64,000 nucleotides of DNA. It comes from Gluconacetobacter liquefaciens (GTDB lineage Bacteria; Pseudomonadota; Alphaproteobacteria; Acetobacterales; Acetobacteraceae). Below the pieces are notes generated by a model. It was not told the origin of the DNA and did not search any database. It worked only from the letters and a program-made list of their open reading frames with translations. The stretch's first letter is position 1, and every line of letters starts with the position of its first letter. Of this stretch, positions 54,806 to 63,101 are shown in pieces. Location: contig NZ_QQAW01000004.1 of NCBI RefSeq assembly GCF_003350405.1, forward strand, positions 1-64,000, in the 5' to 3' direction. The position numbers and the translations under genes are program-made.

Positions 54806-55608
54806 CTATAGCCAGCCGACCGCCCGGCAAGCCGCGACACGCGCCTTGCTGACGGGAATACTGAGCCCCGAGGGCAATTCCAGTTGCCAGGACTGCCCCC
54901 GGCGCGCGGCCAGAGGCGCCGCATGCATCGCCACCCAGAACGAACGATGCACCTGTAACCCCGCCTCCTCGCCCAGACTGTCGATCGCATCGCGCAGGCG
55001 CAGCAGCGCCAGCGCCTGCCCCCTGTCGGTATGAATCCGCAGATAATGATCCTCCGCCGCGAGCGCGAGCAGCCGCGCCCCCGCCAGGTCCGGGGCATGC
55101 CGCCCAAGGAAATCGCGGCACGGCACACCGTCCGCGATAGACACCCGCGCCGGCGCAAGCTCACCGGAAACCACGCCCCGCGTCGCAGACCGCTGCCCCA
55201 TATCCCATAGCGAATAGCGGCCAGAATGAACGCAAGCCCCATCGCATCGGCATAGAACAGGGCAAAGTCGCCGAACGTGCCGACGGTCCCGTGGATAACA
55301 AGCATGCACAACGGCACAGCGGGGACGGACGCAATCCCCAGCGTCAGAAGATAACCCCGAAAGAATGCCCGGCCGCCTGCGCGCCCAATGCCAAACCGCC
55401 GCGTCACGCCGTCGCGTACCAGCCACACCGCCACTTCCCAGATCGCGATACAGGCCAGCCATTCGACCGCCCGTCGCGGCAGCGGCAGATGCGCGCTGCC
55501 CCATGGGGCCAGGAACGTCATGGCGATGGCGGTCGCAAAGGCAAAGCCGGCTCGCCGCTTCAGGTCACACCGCATCTCCGCCAGCGCATCGTCCAAGGCG
55601 TCCCCCAT
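54806..55608 (-). pseudogene. LytTR-family regulator with membrane N-terminus, frameshifted
   Basis: Two frames together make one protein. From 55608 the first encodes MGDALDDALAEMRCDLKRR and about four hydrophobic helices (e.g. AMTFLAPWGSAH, ACIAIWEVAVWLV, YLLTLGIASVPAVPLCMLVI, LAFILAAIRYGIWG). The LytTR DNA-binding domain (LLALAAEDHYLRIHTD, then GLQVHRSFWVAM and SIPVSKARV) is in another frame ending at 54806. The switch lies near 55160-55185 and needs a one-base indel. A real inactivating mutation or a sequencing error would look the same. It is divergent from the DUF6622-like membrane gene, a likely partner. Confidence 0.7.
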
Positions 55609-55740
55609 TCACGCTTCGCGAACGGCATATAAGCATCCATTCGCGAAAACGACGAGACACTGACGAAACCGGCCCTGCCCGCAACATCCGATCTCCGCAA
55701 CATGACGTGGTCGACCCACCAACCACGAACGGAGAATCCC

Positions 55741-56241
55741 GTGTCTGCCCCGATGATCGTCTCGCATGTGCCGCTATGGGTCTGGCTGCTGCTGGCCTAT
55801 CTGGTCTGGCAGGGCTCCCAAGCCCTGTCCGACCATACCGTTCCGCTGCGCCGGGTGGTACTGGTGCCGATCGTGTTCATCATCTGGGGCCTCTCGGGCC
55901 TGATCTCACGATCCGAAGGAAGCATGGCCCCCTCCCTGACCTGGATGGTGGCGGCGGCAAGCCTGATACCGGCCGGCTACCGGATCGGACCACGACACAT
56001 GACGATCGACCGCGCGCGCGCACTCGTGCACCGCACAGGCACCCCCTGGCCGCTGGTGCGGAATGTCAGCCTGTTCGCCGCGCAATTCGCCATCGGCATG
56101 GCAATAGCAATGCGACCGGAACAACAGTTCGCGCTGGGCCTGCTGCGCGCCGCACTATCCGGCGCGCTGGCAGGCTATTTCCTGGGCTGGGCACTGGCCT
56201 TCCGCCGCCAGTACGAGGACGCTGGCCGCATGACGGCTTAA
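55741..56241 (+). CDS. DUF6622-like integral membrane protein
   Basis: This is a 166-aa protein with about five membrane helices (PLWVWLLLAYLVWQGSQAL; VVLVPIVFIIWGLSGLI; and the C-terminal LFAAQFAIGMAIAM and LRAALSGALAGYFLGWAL). It resembles the DUF6622 family, often found with LytTR regulators. The GTG at 55741 has a GGAGA ribosome binding site; an ATG at 55753 is the alternative. Its molecular role is unknown. Confidence 0.6.
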   Translation: MSAPMIVSHVPLWVWLLLAYLVWQGSQALSDHTVPLRRVVLVPIVFIIWGLSGLISRSEGSMAPSLTWMVAAASLIPAGYRIGPRHMTIDRARALVHRTGTPWPLVRNVSLFAAQFAIGMAIAMRPEQQFALGLLRAALSGALAGYFLGWALAFRRQYEDAGRMTA

Positions 56242-56265
56242 ACGCCCCGCGAGAGCCCGGTACGA

Positions 56266-57558
56266 TCACAAACGACGATCGCCCCGGCTCTCACCCGCGA
56301 TATCGGCCGAGGCCGCGAGCCCCCAGCCGACCATCAGAAAGATCCAGCCCGCCGTGCGCACCGTGAACAGCGCACTGCTGGACGCCAGCGGCCACAGCAT
56401 CACACAACTCGTCACGCACAGCATCGCCTGCTGCGGCGCCTGCACCGGCGACAGCGCCCGGATCATCCGCCACAACCAGCACACCACCATGGCCAGGAAA
56501 CAGACCAGCCCCACCAGCCCCGCCGTGGTCGCCACATCCAGATAGATATTATGCGGATGAATGTTGCACCCGGTCGCGACGCCATGGCTCGGGAAGGTAC
56601 GGCCGAACAGCACAAGATCGCGAACATAGGCCGGGTCGGCACAGGCATTCCTGAACCCGTCCACCCCCACCCCCAACCAAGGATGCTCCTCCAGCATGAC
56701 CCCGGCACGGATATAGATCTGCCCATAGGGGCTGTCGGAAAAATGCTGCATCTGCTCCAGGAAACGAACCACCAGCTTCGCGTAGGCCGGCGGCGACAGC
56801 ACGGGCAGCAGGGCCAACCCCACCGCGCCCACCAATCCGGCGGCCAGCACCGGCCAGCGCAGCCGGCGGATCAGCACGGCCATGACGACCAGTCCCAGCC
56901 CGAACAGCAGCGCGGGCATACGCTGCCCGATCAGAATCATCGTCAGTGTCAGGAACATGATCAGCCCGATACCAGCCAGCCGCGTCCGCCACGCCGGCGC
57001 CTCCAGCCATCGCACGGCAAAAACCATCAGGCCCGGAAAAACGACCATCAGCAGTGCCGCCCCCGCACGCGGCTTGTAGAACGGCCCGGTCAGCGCGCCA
57101 TCCACCCAGCGCGGATACCCCCACAGATTGGTTCCCAGCAGATATTGCTGCCAGCATTCCACGACCAGCCACAGAGCGGCCAACGTCACCGACACCCCCA
57201 GCCAGCGCCGCACAGCGCCATCGCGCAGCACCCAGCGTTCCAGCGCCACGCAGAACAGCAGGAATCGCCCCAGCACGAACGCCTCGGCCACTGCATGGCC
57301 GGTGCCATGCATCACCGACGACAGGATCGCGCATCCCCAGAACGCCAGGGCGAACACCGGCCACCCCCGCCACCAGCCGCGATCACGCACGCACACGCAA
57401 TGCAATAGAAACAGCACGGCGACACAGGTCATGAATCCGTCACTGATCGCCCGCCCCCGCAACAGGAAGAACGGCAACATCAGGGTCATCGCCACGGCGA
57501 TTCCGCGCATCACGCCATCGGGCACGCCCAGGCGCCCGTCTACCTTTTCCACCATCAT
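56266..57558 (-). CDS. O-antigen ligase (WaaL/Wzy-C) family protein
   Basis: This is a 430-aa membrane protein with about 11-12 helices. The large periplasmic loop holds EEHPWLGVGVDGFRNAC and SHGVATGCNIHPHNIYLDVATTAGLVG, the typical Wzy_C region with the H-x-HN pattern. Members join O-antigen or exopolysaccharide to a lipid carrier or polymerise it. The ATG at 57558 is preferred; one at 57612 adds 18 residues. It is a single gene, converging on the DUF6622-like gene. Confidence 0.82.
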   Translation of the reverse strand: MMVEKVDGRLGVPDGVMRGIAVAMTLMLPFFLLRGRAISDGFMTCVAVLFLLHCVCVRDRGWWRGWPVFALAFWGCAILSSVMHGTGHAVAEAFVLGRFLLFCVALERWVLRDGAVRRWLGVSVTLAALWLVVECWQQYLLGTNLWGYPRWVDGALTGPFYKPRAGAALLMVVFPGLMVFAVRWLEAPAWRTRLAGIGLIMFLTLTMILIGQRMPALLFGLGLVVMAVLIRRLRWPVLAAGLVGAVGLALLPVLSPPAYAKLVVRFLEQMQHFSDSPYGQIYIRAGVMLEEHPWLGVGVDGFRNACADPAYVRDLVLFGRTFPSHGVATGCNIHPHNIYLDVATTAGLVGLVCFLAMVVCWLWRMIRALSPVQAPQQAMLCVTSCVMLWPLASSSALFTVRTAGWIFLMVGWGLAASADIAGESRGDRRL

Positions 57559-58374
57559 CCCCACATAACGCCGCTTGCCTGTTCGTAGTCCCCCATACAG
57601 GCGCACACGCATCCCTGGCGACCAGACAGTCCGGCACGAATTGTTTCAACACCTGACGATGAAACGCGCATGCGCGGCAATCTGCTCCGCCCCGATGTCA
57701 GAGCGCCACGCCCGTCCGTTCATCATCCGCTCCTCCTGAAACCATTCTTCACTGGTCAGGCGCGATTGAATTCAGGAGAAAGCGCCAACGCCTCCAGCAG
57801 CGTGCCGCTTGACCAGCTGTCCGCCCATAAACACGCAGTTCGACAGGTCAGGGAAAGCCGGGTAGGACAAAAAATCGCAGCATCCAGGCAGATAGCCGCA
57901 GGTTGATCCCTGCCCATTATTCTGTTGCCGAAATGCGGAGACGATGAACGGCACCGCCCGTTCCACTAAACAGACCCTCATCGGCATGACGGCGTATGAA
58001 ATCAGGCTCTTTCCTGACGGACGCCCCGCAGGAGAATCGTTCAGACCCTTCCCGATAAAAATATGGAATACCGCGCGGCCAATCCTCCTGGGATCACGCA
58101 GCACGGTCGTGTCCGACAGAGTTTTCCACCAAATTTGTGAAAAAGGCATACGGCATGCCGAACAGGCACACCATGCGTCAGACCAGTATCTATTTTCAGG
58201 AAAGGAAAGTTGGCGGAGGGGATGTCCACCTAATCCATGTCCCCCACTGTGTCTGAGCGTTCCATATTTCTTAGTATTAATAGGATATTGTGTGGTTCAT
58301 TGTGTCCGGATGTCCCTGGTTGACCCCTGAAAGCCCGGTTTCTAAGATGGGTACCAAGAGGGGTACAGAACAAC
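57559..58374. other. Long gap before the integrase, no confident gene
   Basis: About 800 bp with overlapping short frames on both strands (e.g. 57944-58330 on + and 57772-58149 on -), none with recognisable features. GC drops towards 58300. I see no tRNA gene. Two GGGTAC direct repeats (58349-58354 and 58361-58366) lie just upstream of the integrase start and could be arm-type recombinase sites. The left attachment site of the island is probably within this stretch. Confidence 0.45.
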
Positions 58375-59586
58375 ATGAGCCGGCGCTCACCACATCAGTT
58401 GACCGTGCGGCAAGTCGCCGCGTTAAAGGAAGGTGCCCAGGCGGACGGCGGCAACCTATGGGTCGTCGCAAAAGGCGGATCCAAGGTATGGACCTTCCGC
58501 TACACCAGCCCCAAGACGGGCAAGCGCCGCGAGATGGGGCTAGGCTCGGCAGTGAATGTCAGCCTAGTCGAGGCCCGTAAGCGCGCCGCCGACTGCCGCC
58601 ATGCCCTGCTTGTCGGCGTTGACCCCTTGGAGCAACGGCGCGCCGAAGAGGCAGCGGCCAAGCGGGAACAGGGCCTCACCTTCCAGCAGGTGGCCGAGCG
58701 CTACATCACTGAGCAGTCGCCTGGGTGGCGGGACATGCGAGCAGCGGCAACCTGGACGGCATCGCTCGAACTGAATGCCTTTCCGGTTTGTGGCGCCACA
58801 CCGGTAGAGGCCATGGGCACAGATGCCGTGCTGGAGGTTCTTCGCCCCATATGGGCGACCAAGACGGAGACGGCGAGTCGCATACGCGGCCGAATCGAGC
58901 GCATCCTTGACTATGCGCGGACCCATGGTTGGCGCAGCGGGGAGAATCCGGCTCGATGGAAAGGCCATCTGGCTGCCATCCTACCAAAGCCGACAGCCGT
59001 GGCGAAGATTGAGCACCATGCGGCTGTGGACCGAAAGGGAATCAGCAGGGTGATGGCGGCCCTGGCCATGTCCAGTGGCGTGGCCGCGAAGGCTGTGCGA
59101 TTCGCCTGCCTGACGGCGGCCCGATCCGGCGAAGTGCGGGCAGCGGTGTGGTCGGAGATCGATCTGACCGAAGGGACGTGGGCCGTGCCAGCACACAAGA
59201 TGAAGGCCGGGAAAGAGCATCGGGTTCCACTGACCAACGGTGCGCTGGCTATCCTGCGCGAGGTCGAGCCGCTGCGAGACCCGAGGGCTGGCGACCTGGT
59301 GTTCCCCGGTCAGAAGCGCGGGAAGCCGCTATCCGATGTGGCGTTGTCCAAGGCCCTGCACTTAGCGGCAGGGACGAAGGATGTCACTGTCCATGGTCTG
59401 CGGTCCACCTTCCGCGACTGGGCGGCCGAGGAAACCGACTATCCCCGGGAGGTGGCCGAAATGGCCCTAGCGCATGCGATCGGAGACAAGGTGGAGGCCG
59501 CATACCGCCGGGGGGATCTGTTCGAGAAGCGCCGGCAGATGATGGATGACTGGGCGCGGTGGGTGGCTTCATCAACCCGCAACTGA
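58375..59586 (+). CDS. Tyrosine-type site-specific integrase (DUF4102 / P4 type)
   Basis: This is a 403-aa phage/island integrase. The N-terminal arm-binding domain (LTVRQVAALKEG...GNLWVVAKGGSKVWTFRY) is DUF4102-like, followed by a core-binding domain (FQQVAERYITEQ) and the catalytic domain with LTAARSGEVRAAVW (Arg I), VHGLRSTFRDWAAE (His-x-x-Arg) and the tyrosine in AAYRRGDLFEKR. It has the residues needed for recombination. It defines the left part of the mobile element and faces the second recombinase at 61384. Confidence 0.92.
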   Translation: MSRRSPHQLTVRQVAALKEGAQADGGNLWVVAKGGSKVWTFRYTSPKTGKRREMGLGSAVNVSLVEARKRAADCRHALLVGVDPLEQRRAEEAAAKREQGLTFQQVAERYITEQSPGWRDMRAAATWTASLELNAFPVCGATPVEAMGTDAVLEVLRPIWATKTETASRIRGRIERILDYARTHGWRSGENPARWKGHLAAILPKPTAVAKIEHHAAVDRKGISRVMAALAMSSGVAAKAVRFACLTAARSGEVRAAVWSEIDLTEGTWAVPAHKMKAGKEHRVPLTNGALAILREVEPLRDPRAGDLVFPGQKRGKPLSDVALSKALHLAAGTKDVTVHGLRSTFRDWAAEETDYPREVAEMALAHAIGDKVEAAYRRGDLFEKRRQMMDDWARWVASSTRN

Positions 59587-59617
59587 TTACGTCGTCATAA
59601 TCAGCCGAACGCAAAGC

Positions 59618-60001
59618 TTACGTTTTCTTCGCCGCAGCCTCGGCGATCCCCTTCATGGCAGCGAGGACGATCGGCCGCTGATCCGTAGGGATCTTCCGGA
59701 TGAGCGCCAGAAGATCCAGTTCCAGCTTATTCTGCGCGGATGCCAGTATCTCGGGATCATGGCCGGTCAGCAGCCACTCGATCGAAGTGCCGAGAGCCTG
59801 GGCGAGCCCCTCGAGCCTTTCTTTTTTGGGGGATGCACGTCCCGTCTCATATTGAGTGATCGCCCCATGGGTCAGCCCGGCAGCCTCTCCGAGCTCTCTC
59901 GTGGTAAGGCCCAGAAGGTCCCGCTTTTCTCGGATGCGCGCCCCGATTTCGGGGGCCCTTTCGCTGCGTGGGCGTCGGCGGTGAAGATGCGTCTGGTTCA
60001 T
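59618..60001 (-). CDS. XRE/CI-like helix-turn-helix regulator
   Basis: This is a 127-aa DNA-binding protein. The HTH lies at about residues 20-70: IGARIREKRDLLGLTTRELGEAAGL, then THGAITQYETGRASPKKERLEGLAQAL, then IEWLLTGHDPE. The C-terminal part is helical and ends in a lysine-rich tail. It looks like a phage-type repressor for the element. It is convergent with the integrase, with a 31-bp gap. Confidence 0.82.
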   Translation of the reverse strand: MNQTHLHRRRPRSERAPEIGARIREKRDLLGLTTRELGEAAGLTHGAITQYETGRASPKKERLEGLAQALGTSIEWLLTGHDPEILASAQNKLELDLLALIRKIPTDQRPIVLAAMKGIAEAAAKKT

Positions 60002-60046
60002 GACCCATCCTCGCCCGGTCAGTTGGGGCCGTAAAGGTCGCGGCCC

Positions 60047-60316
60047 CTACCGCCCCAACTCCTGGCAGATGATCTCCGCGTTGGTCAGCAGGCGCTTGGT
60101 CTCGTCGGCCGTGGCCTCCGCCATCACCTCGGCGGGGAGCGGCATCGGGATCAGGTCCAGGAACGCCCGGTCCTTCTGGAGACGGCGCAGGATCGCCGCG
60201 GCTTCCACCCGCTGCACTGTTGGCATGGCTACCAGCATGGCGGTCAGCAGCATGGCATGTGCCTGATTCTGGCCCTTCAGGCGAGCGATGGCATCTTCGA
60301 GTTCGGCCGGTGTCAC
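60047..60316 (-). CDS. Small helical protein of the island
   Basis: This is an 89-aa acidic helical protein (LEDAIARLKGQNQAHAMLLTAM...). No domain is recognised. The ORF is upstream of the repressor on the same strand, 45 bp away, and looks like a small phage accessory protein. A GTG or other start further upstream is possible. Confidence 0.5.
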   Translation of the reverse strand: MTPAELEDAIARLKGQNQAHAMLLTAMLVAMPTVQRVEAAAILRRLQKDRAFLDLIPMPLPAEVMAEATADETKRLLTNAEIICQELGR

Positions 60317-60614
60317 GGTGCGGTAGCCCTGTCATTGGTGCCGGGCCGTGCCCGTAGCATGTCCTATGACAGACCGTGGTGGACGCTGGGAAGGCCGCCC
60401 CCTTTGGATTGACCGCATGACCCCGGGGAAGCGCCGCGCGAGTGGAAAGATTCGAGCACGCTGCCGTGCCGGCCGCTGGGCGGCTCGGCTTGGGCGGACG
60501 CATGTCAGACCCGGCACAGTGCGCATGTGCTGGCGGAGCGTCTTTCCGAGATGTCTAAACGAGCGGCAGGTGCGGTGCAGGAGGTCGTTCCTCAGATGTG
60601 AGGAACGGGAGAGC

Positions 60615-60794
60615 CTACCGAGCCCAAGCCTCGGACAGCATAAGGCGCGCCAGGCCTGCGTTGTCTCCCGCACCAGACTGCCGCGTCGTCCTGCTGTGTC
60701 CGTTCGGGCTGTAAACCGTGATCATCCCGCCTTTTACGATATAGTGTCCGATGATCTCGCCGTCTCGATGGACGGCAATTTTGTCCCCGCTCAT
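60615..60794 (-). CDS. 59-aa small protein coupled to the 87-aa gene
   Basis: This 59-aa frame begins MSGDKIAVHRDGEIIGHY and ends GLARLMLSEAWAR. Its ATG at 60794 overlaps the stop of the 87-aa gene at 60791 (ATGA), which supports translation. No family is recognised; it is basic to neutral with no membrane segment. It lies in the island. Confidence 0.5.
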   Translation of the reverse strand: MSGDKIAVHRDGEIIGHYIVKGGMITVYSPNGHSRTTRQSGAGDNAGLARLMLSEAWAR

Positions 60795-61054
60795 ACGGAC
60801 TTCTCCTCCGACGAATTTTCTATCTTAGGGGGCCAAATAGGCACTCCGACATACTCGAAAAGTTCCGCAGCTATTTCCGGCGGAACCGACACGCGCCCAT
60901 TAGGGGCCATCTCCGAAAAAGCGATCCATTGCTTGGCAGTGCTGGACCACCATCCCCAAAGTTGGCACCCTAACTCTCGAGACAGATCGCGGAGTGCATG
61001 CGGTCCATCTCTGAGAGGTTCAGGCGGAAGGCCGTTCCAATGTACCGTAGCCAA
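60791..61054 (-). CDS. 87-aa small protein of the island
   Basis: This is an 87-aa protein with a tryptophan-rich part (CQLWGWWSSTAKQWIAFSEMAPNG) and a short C-terminal basic/acidic tail. It opens MATVHWNGLPPEPLRDGPHAL. No known domain was recognised. Its stop overlaps the start of the 59-aa gene. It looks like a phage accessory protein. Confidence 0.55.
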   Translation of the reverse strand: MATVHWNGLPPEPLRDGPHALRDLSRELGCQLWGWWSSTAKQWIAFSEMAPNGRVSVPPEIAAELFEYVGVPIWPPKIENSSEEKSV

Positions 61055-61383
61055 GCGATTTCCCTTCCCTGGATGACGTCACTCAATCTTCATCCTCGCG
61101 CGGCCCGCTCATCTCGTAAAGGCTGTATGGCGACACGTGGCTCCGCCGAAACTGCGCCGACATTACAAAATCGGGTCGGACCGGTCGGGCCGGTCGGGCC
61201 ATCCCTTGCGGAATGGCGGTTTTCTGCTGTTTATCGAGCGCGAGTCTCTGGCCCGATCATCAAATCGCAAGTCGGGCCGGTCGGGCCAAAGCCGAGGAGA
61301 TATAGACATCGTGAAACTGGTGATGATGCTGGCGTGTAGGCGGCAGGAAACCAGCATTTTAACCAGGCCGGCGCCTCACCATT
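61055..61383. repeat. Non-coding stretch with GTCGGGCCG-type tandem units
   Basis: No gene is convincing here. Near-tandem units of the 9-mer CGGTCGGGC occur at 61182-61199 (two copies, preceded by GGGTCGGAC), and a related GTCGGGCCGGTCGGGCC lies at 61271-61287. They sit upstream of the 87-aa gene (minus strand) and after the second recombinase, so they may be binding sites for an element-encoded protein. Confidence 0.45.
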
Positions 61384-62634
61384 TCAACTGCGATTTTGCG
61401 GGCAGCGTTGTCCGATTTTCGCCATGGCCTCGCGCGCGAGCCGCTCCTGATCCACGGCGAGCGTATATCGCTGGACTTCGGCAAGCGTCTTGTGACCCGT
61501 GATGGCGGCGATCTGGTGGGCTGTGCATCCGGCCTCTGCAAGGCGCCGCGCTGCTGCCTTCCGAAGCCCGTGAGGGCTTAGGCCGGCAGGAAGGCCCGCC
61601 GCCTTAACCCATCCCGCGAAGCGATTATAGAACCCGACGGGTGACGATGGGTTGCCCTGTACAGTATCCAGGAACGTTCCTTTTGCTGGGTCGGACCGCC
61701 CAATCTCAACCGCCAGCGCCGGATGGATAGGGATGAGCAGGCTTGCTCCGGTTTTGACCTGCTGAACTGCAAGCAGTCCATCGCCAATGTGCGCTCGCCC
61801 CATGGCGACTACATCGCTGCGACGTTGCCCAGTATATAAGAGCAGGGCGAGCGCCATCCGTTGGATGCTGCCGGAGGGCCAGCGAGCTTCATACCGGGCG
61901 ATTTCGTCCTCGGTCCAAGATTTCGCACCGGCCGCTTTCTCTTTGAGCCGCTTAACACCTAAAGTCGGATCGGATTGAACCCGACCATCCGCCACAGCGA
62001 AATCGAATAGGAGCCGAAATAGCCGTAGCCAGTGGTTTGCAGCCGCCGGCGTACTGGCCCGGCGGGCGACGAATCGTCGGATATGCTGGGGCTCGAAGTG
62101 GGCCAAGAGATGCATGGCGTAGTCCTCGGCCTGCATCCGCATGAGGATACGACGATAGTTCGTCTGGGTTGGCGCCTTGAGTTGCTGGAACTTGGCCGAC
62201 CGAAGCCAATCTTCTATCAGTGCGGTCAGAGTGTCGGTCGCACGTCTTGTTCTTTCCTCAGTTTGTGCCTGCTGGCCGAGTTCGGCCCGAAACGCTGCCC
62301 AGAACTCAGGTGAATTGGTTGCCGGCAGCGGCCCCTGGGGCAACCTCTGGTGCCGGAAAGACAGGCGAACATGACTGACCTCTTTGTCCCTCAGTTCGTC
62401 GACCCACTTGTCCAAATCCTCAATCAAGAAAGACTTCCGCTTTGGAGTAATGCGGATTTCTCTTATTGCCGGAGCAACGATGCTCATGAATGTCGATTGC
62501 GATATCGAGAGGTAAAGGGCGGAATCCTTTGCCGACAATAAACGCGGACGAACCTGAACCAAACGAGTGCCGAGGTCGGTTGGTTGCCTTCTCATGGCTT
62601 CAGGTCCCCTGGGTGACGGCCGCGCTTCTTCCAT
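61384..62634 (-). CDS. Tyrosine recombinase with N-terminal excisionase-like HTH
   Basis: This is a 416-aa site-specific recombinase. The first 70 residues (LLSAKDSALYLSISQSTFMSIV...RKSFLIEDLDKWVDELRD) resemble an AlpA/excisionase-type winged HTH. A core-binding domain follows (LIEDWLRSAKFQQL), then the catalytic domain with LYTGQRRSDVVAM (Arg I), SPHGLRKAAARRLAEAG (His-x-x-Arg), GHKTLAEVQRY (late His and Tyr). A second ATG at 62595 is a possible start. It faces the other integrase, with the small ORFs and repressor between them. Confidence 0.85.
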   Translation of the reverse strand: MEEARPSPRGPEAMRRQPTDLGTRLVQVRPRLLSAKDSALYLSISQSTFMSIVAPAIREIRITPKRKSFLIEDLDKWVDELRDKEVSHVRLSFRHQRLPQGPLPATNSPEFWAAFRAELGQQAQTEERTRRATDTLTALIEDWLRSAKFQQLKAPTQTNYRRILMRMQAEDYAMHLLAHFEPQHIRRFVARRASTPAAANHWLRLFRLLFDFAVADGRVQSDPTLGVKRLKEKAAGAKSWTEDEIARYEARWPSGSIQRMALALLLYTGQRRSDVVAMGRAHIGDGLLAVQQVKTGASLLIPIHPALAVEIGRSDPAKGTFLDTVQGNPSSPVGFYNRFAGWVKAAGLPAGLSPHGLRKAAARRLAEAGCTAHQIAAITGHKTLAEVQRYTLAVDQERLAREAMAKIGQRCPQNRS

Positions 62635-63101
62635 TCAGCAGATCAAACGTTTCCCTGCTGATCTGGGTCATGTCGAGATACCGATCGGCTTTACACTTTC
62701 CTGTGCGTAAGATGCTCAGCCCCTGTTGGCGACTGAACGCGTCCTGCGGAGCAAGGTAGCCAAAGGGCAAGTACGGCTTCTGTCGGCGAAATCGGCAGCG
62801 ACGTCATCTTGAGCTAATGCAGTCCCCATCCTGATAGCAGTCGATACGGCTAATAATGACGCTAGATGGCCGTAGTGGCGTTTTTTTCGCTGCTCGGCTT
62901 CGTAATGGATGCAGGAATTTCTGACCACTAACGAATTAATTGTTTATAAACAGATAAATTTACTAAATATTAACCATATAATTTACATTTATAAAATTAC
63001 TTTGAAAGAATAAAGTATTAAATGAGGGTGATCAAACCATTATTTTTAGAAATAAGTAATAAATTCCACGGGCAATCTCGCCCCAGAGGAATATTGCTTA
63101 T
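62635..63101. other. AT-rich intergenic region, no confident gene
   Basis: A short minus-strand frame (62716-62928) lacks recognisable character. From about 62935 to 63060 the sequence becomes strongly AT-rich (e.g. TTTACTAAATATTAACC), in sharp contrast to the rest of the window. It probably holds the promoter of the gene at 63102 and may be recently acquired DNA or a silencing-protein target. Confidence 0.45.

Noticed and set aside
52921-55608. Very long minus-strand frame spanning lysA and the region upstream
   Set aside because: Only the part below 54279 is LysA and only the part above about 55160 is the LytTR N-terminus; the middle is the antisense of cdd and intergenic sequence.
57895-57920. 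T-arm-like sequence GCAGGTTGATCCCTGC as possible tRNA remnant
   Set aside because: The loop does not match TTCRANY, and no acceptor, D or anticodon arms could be paired around it.
57772-58330. Two opposing ORFs before the integrase, one Cys-rich
   Set aside because: They overlap each other, neither has family character or a good ribosome binding site, and no tRNA or att site could be confirmed there.
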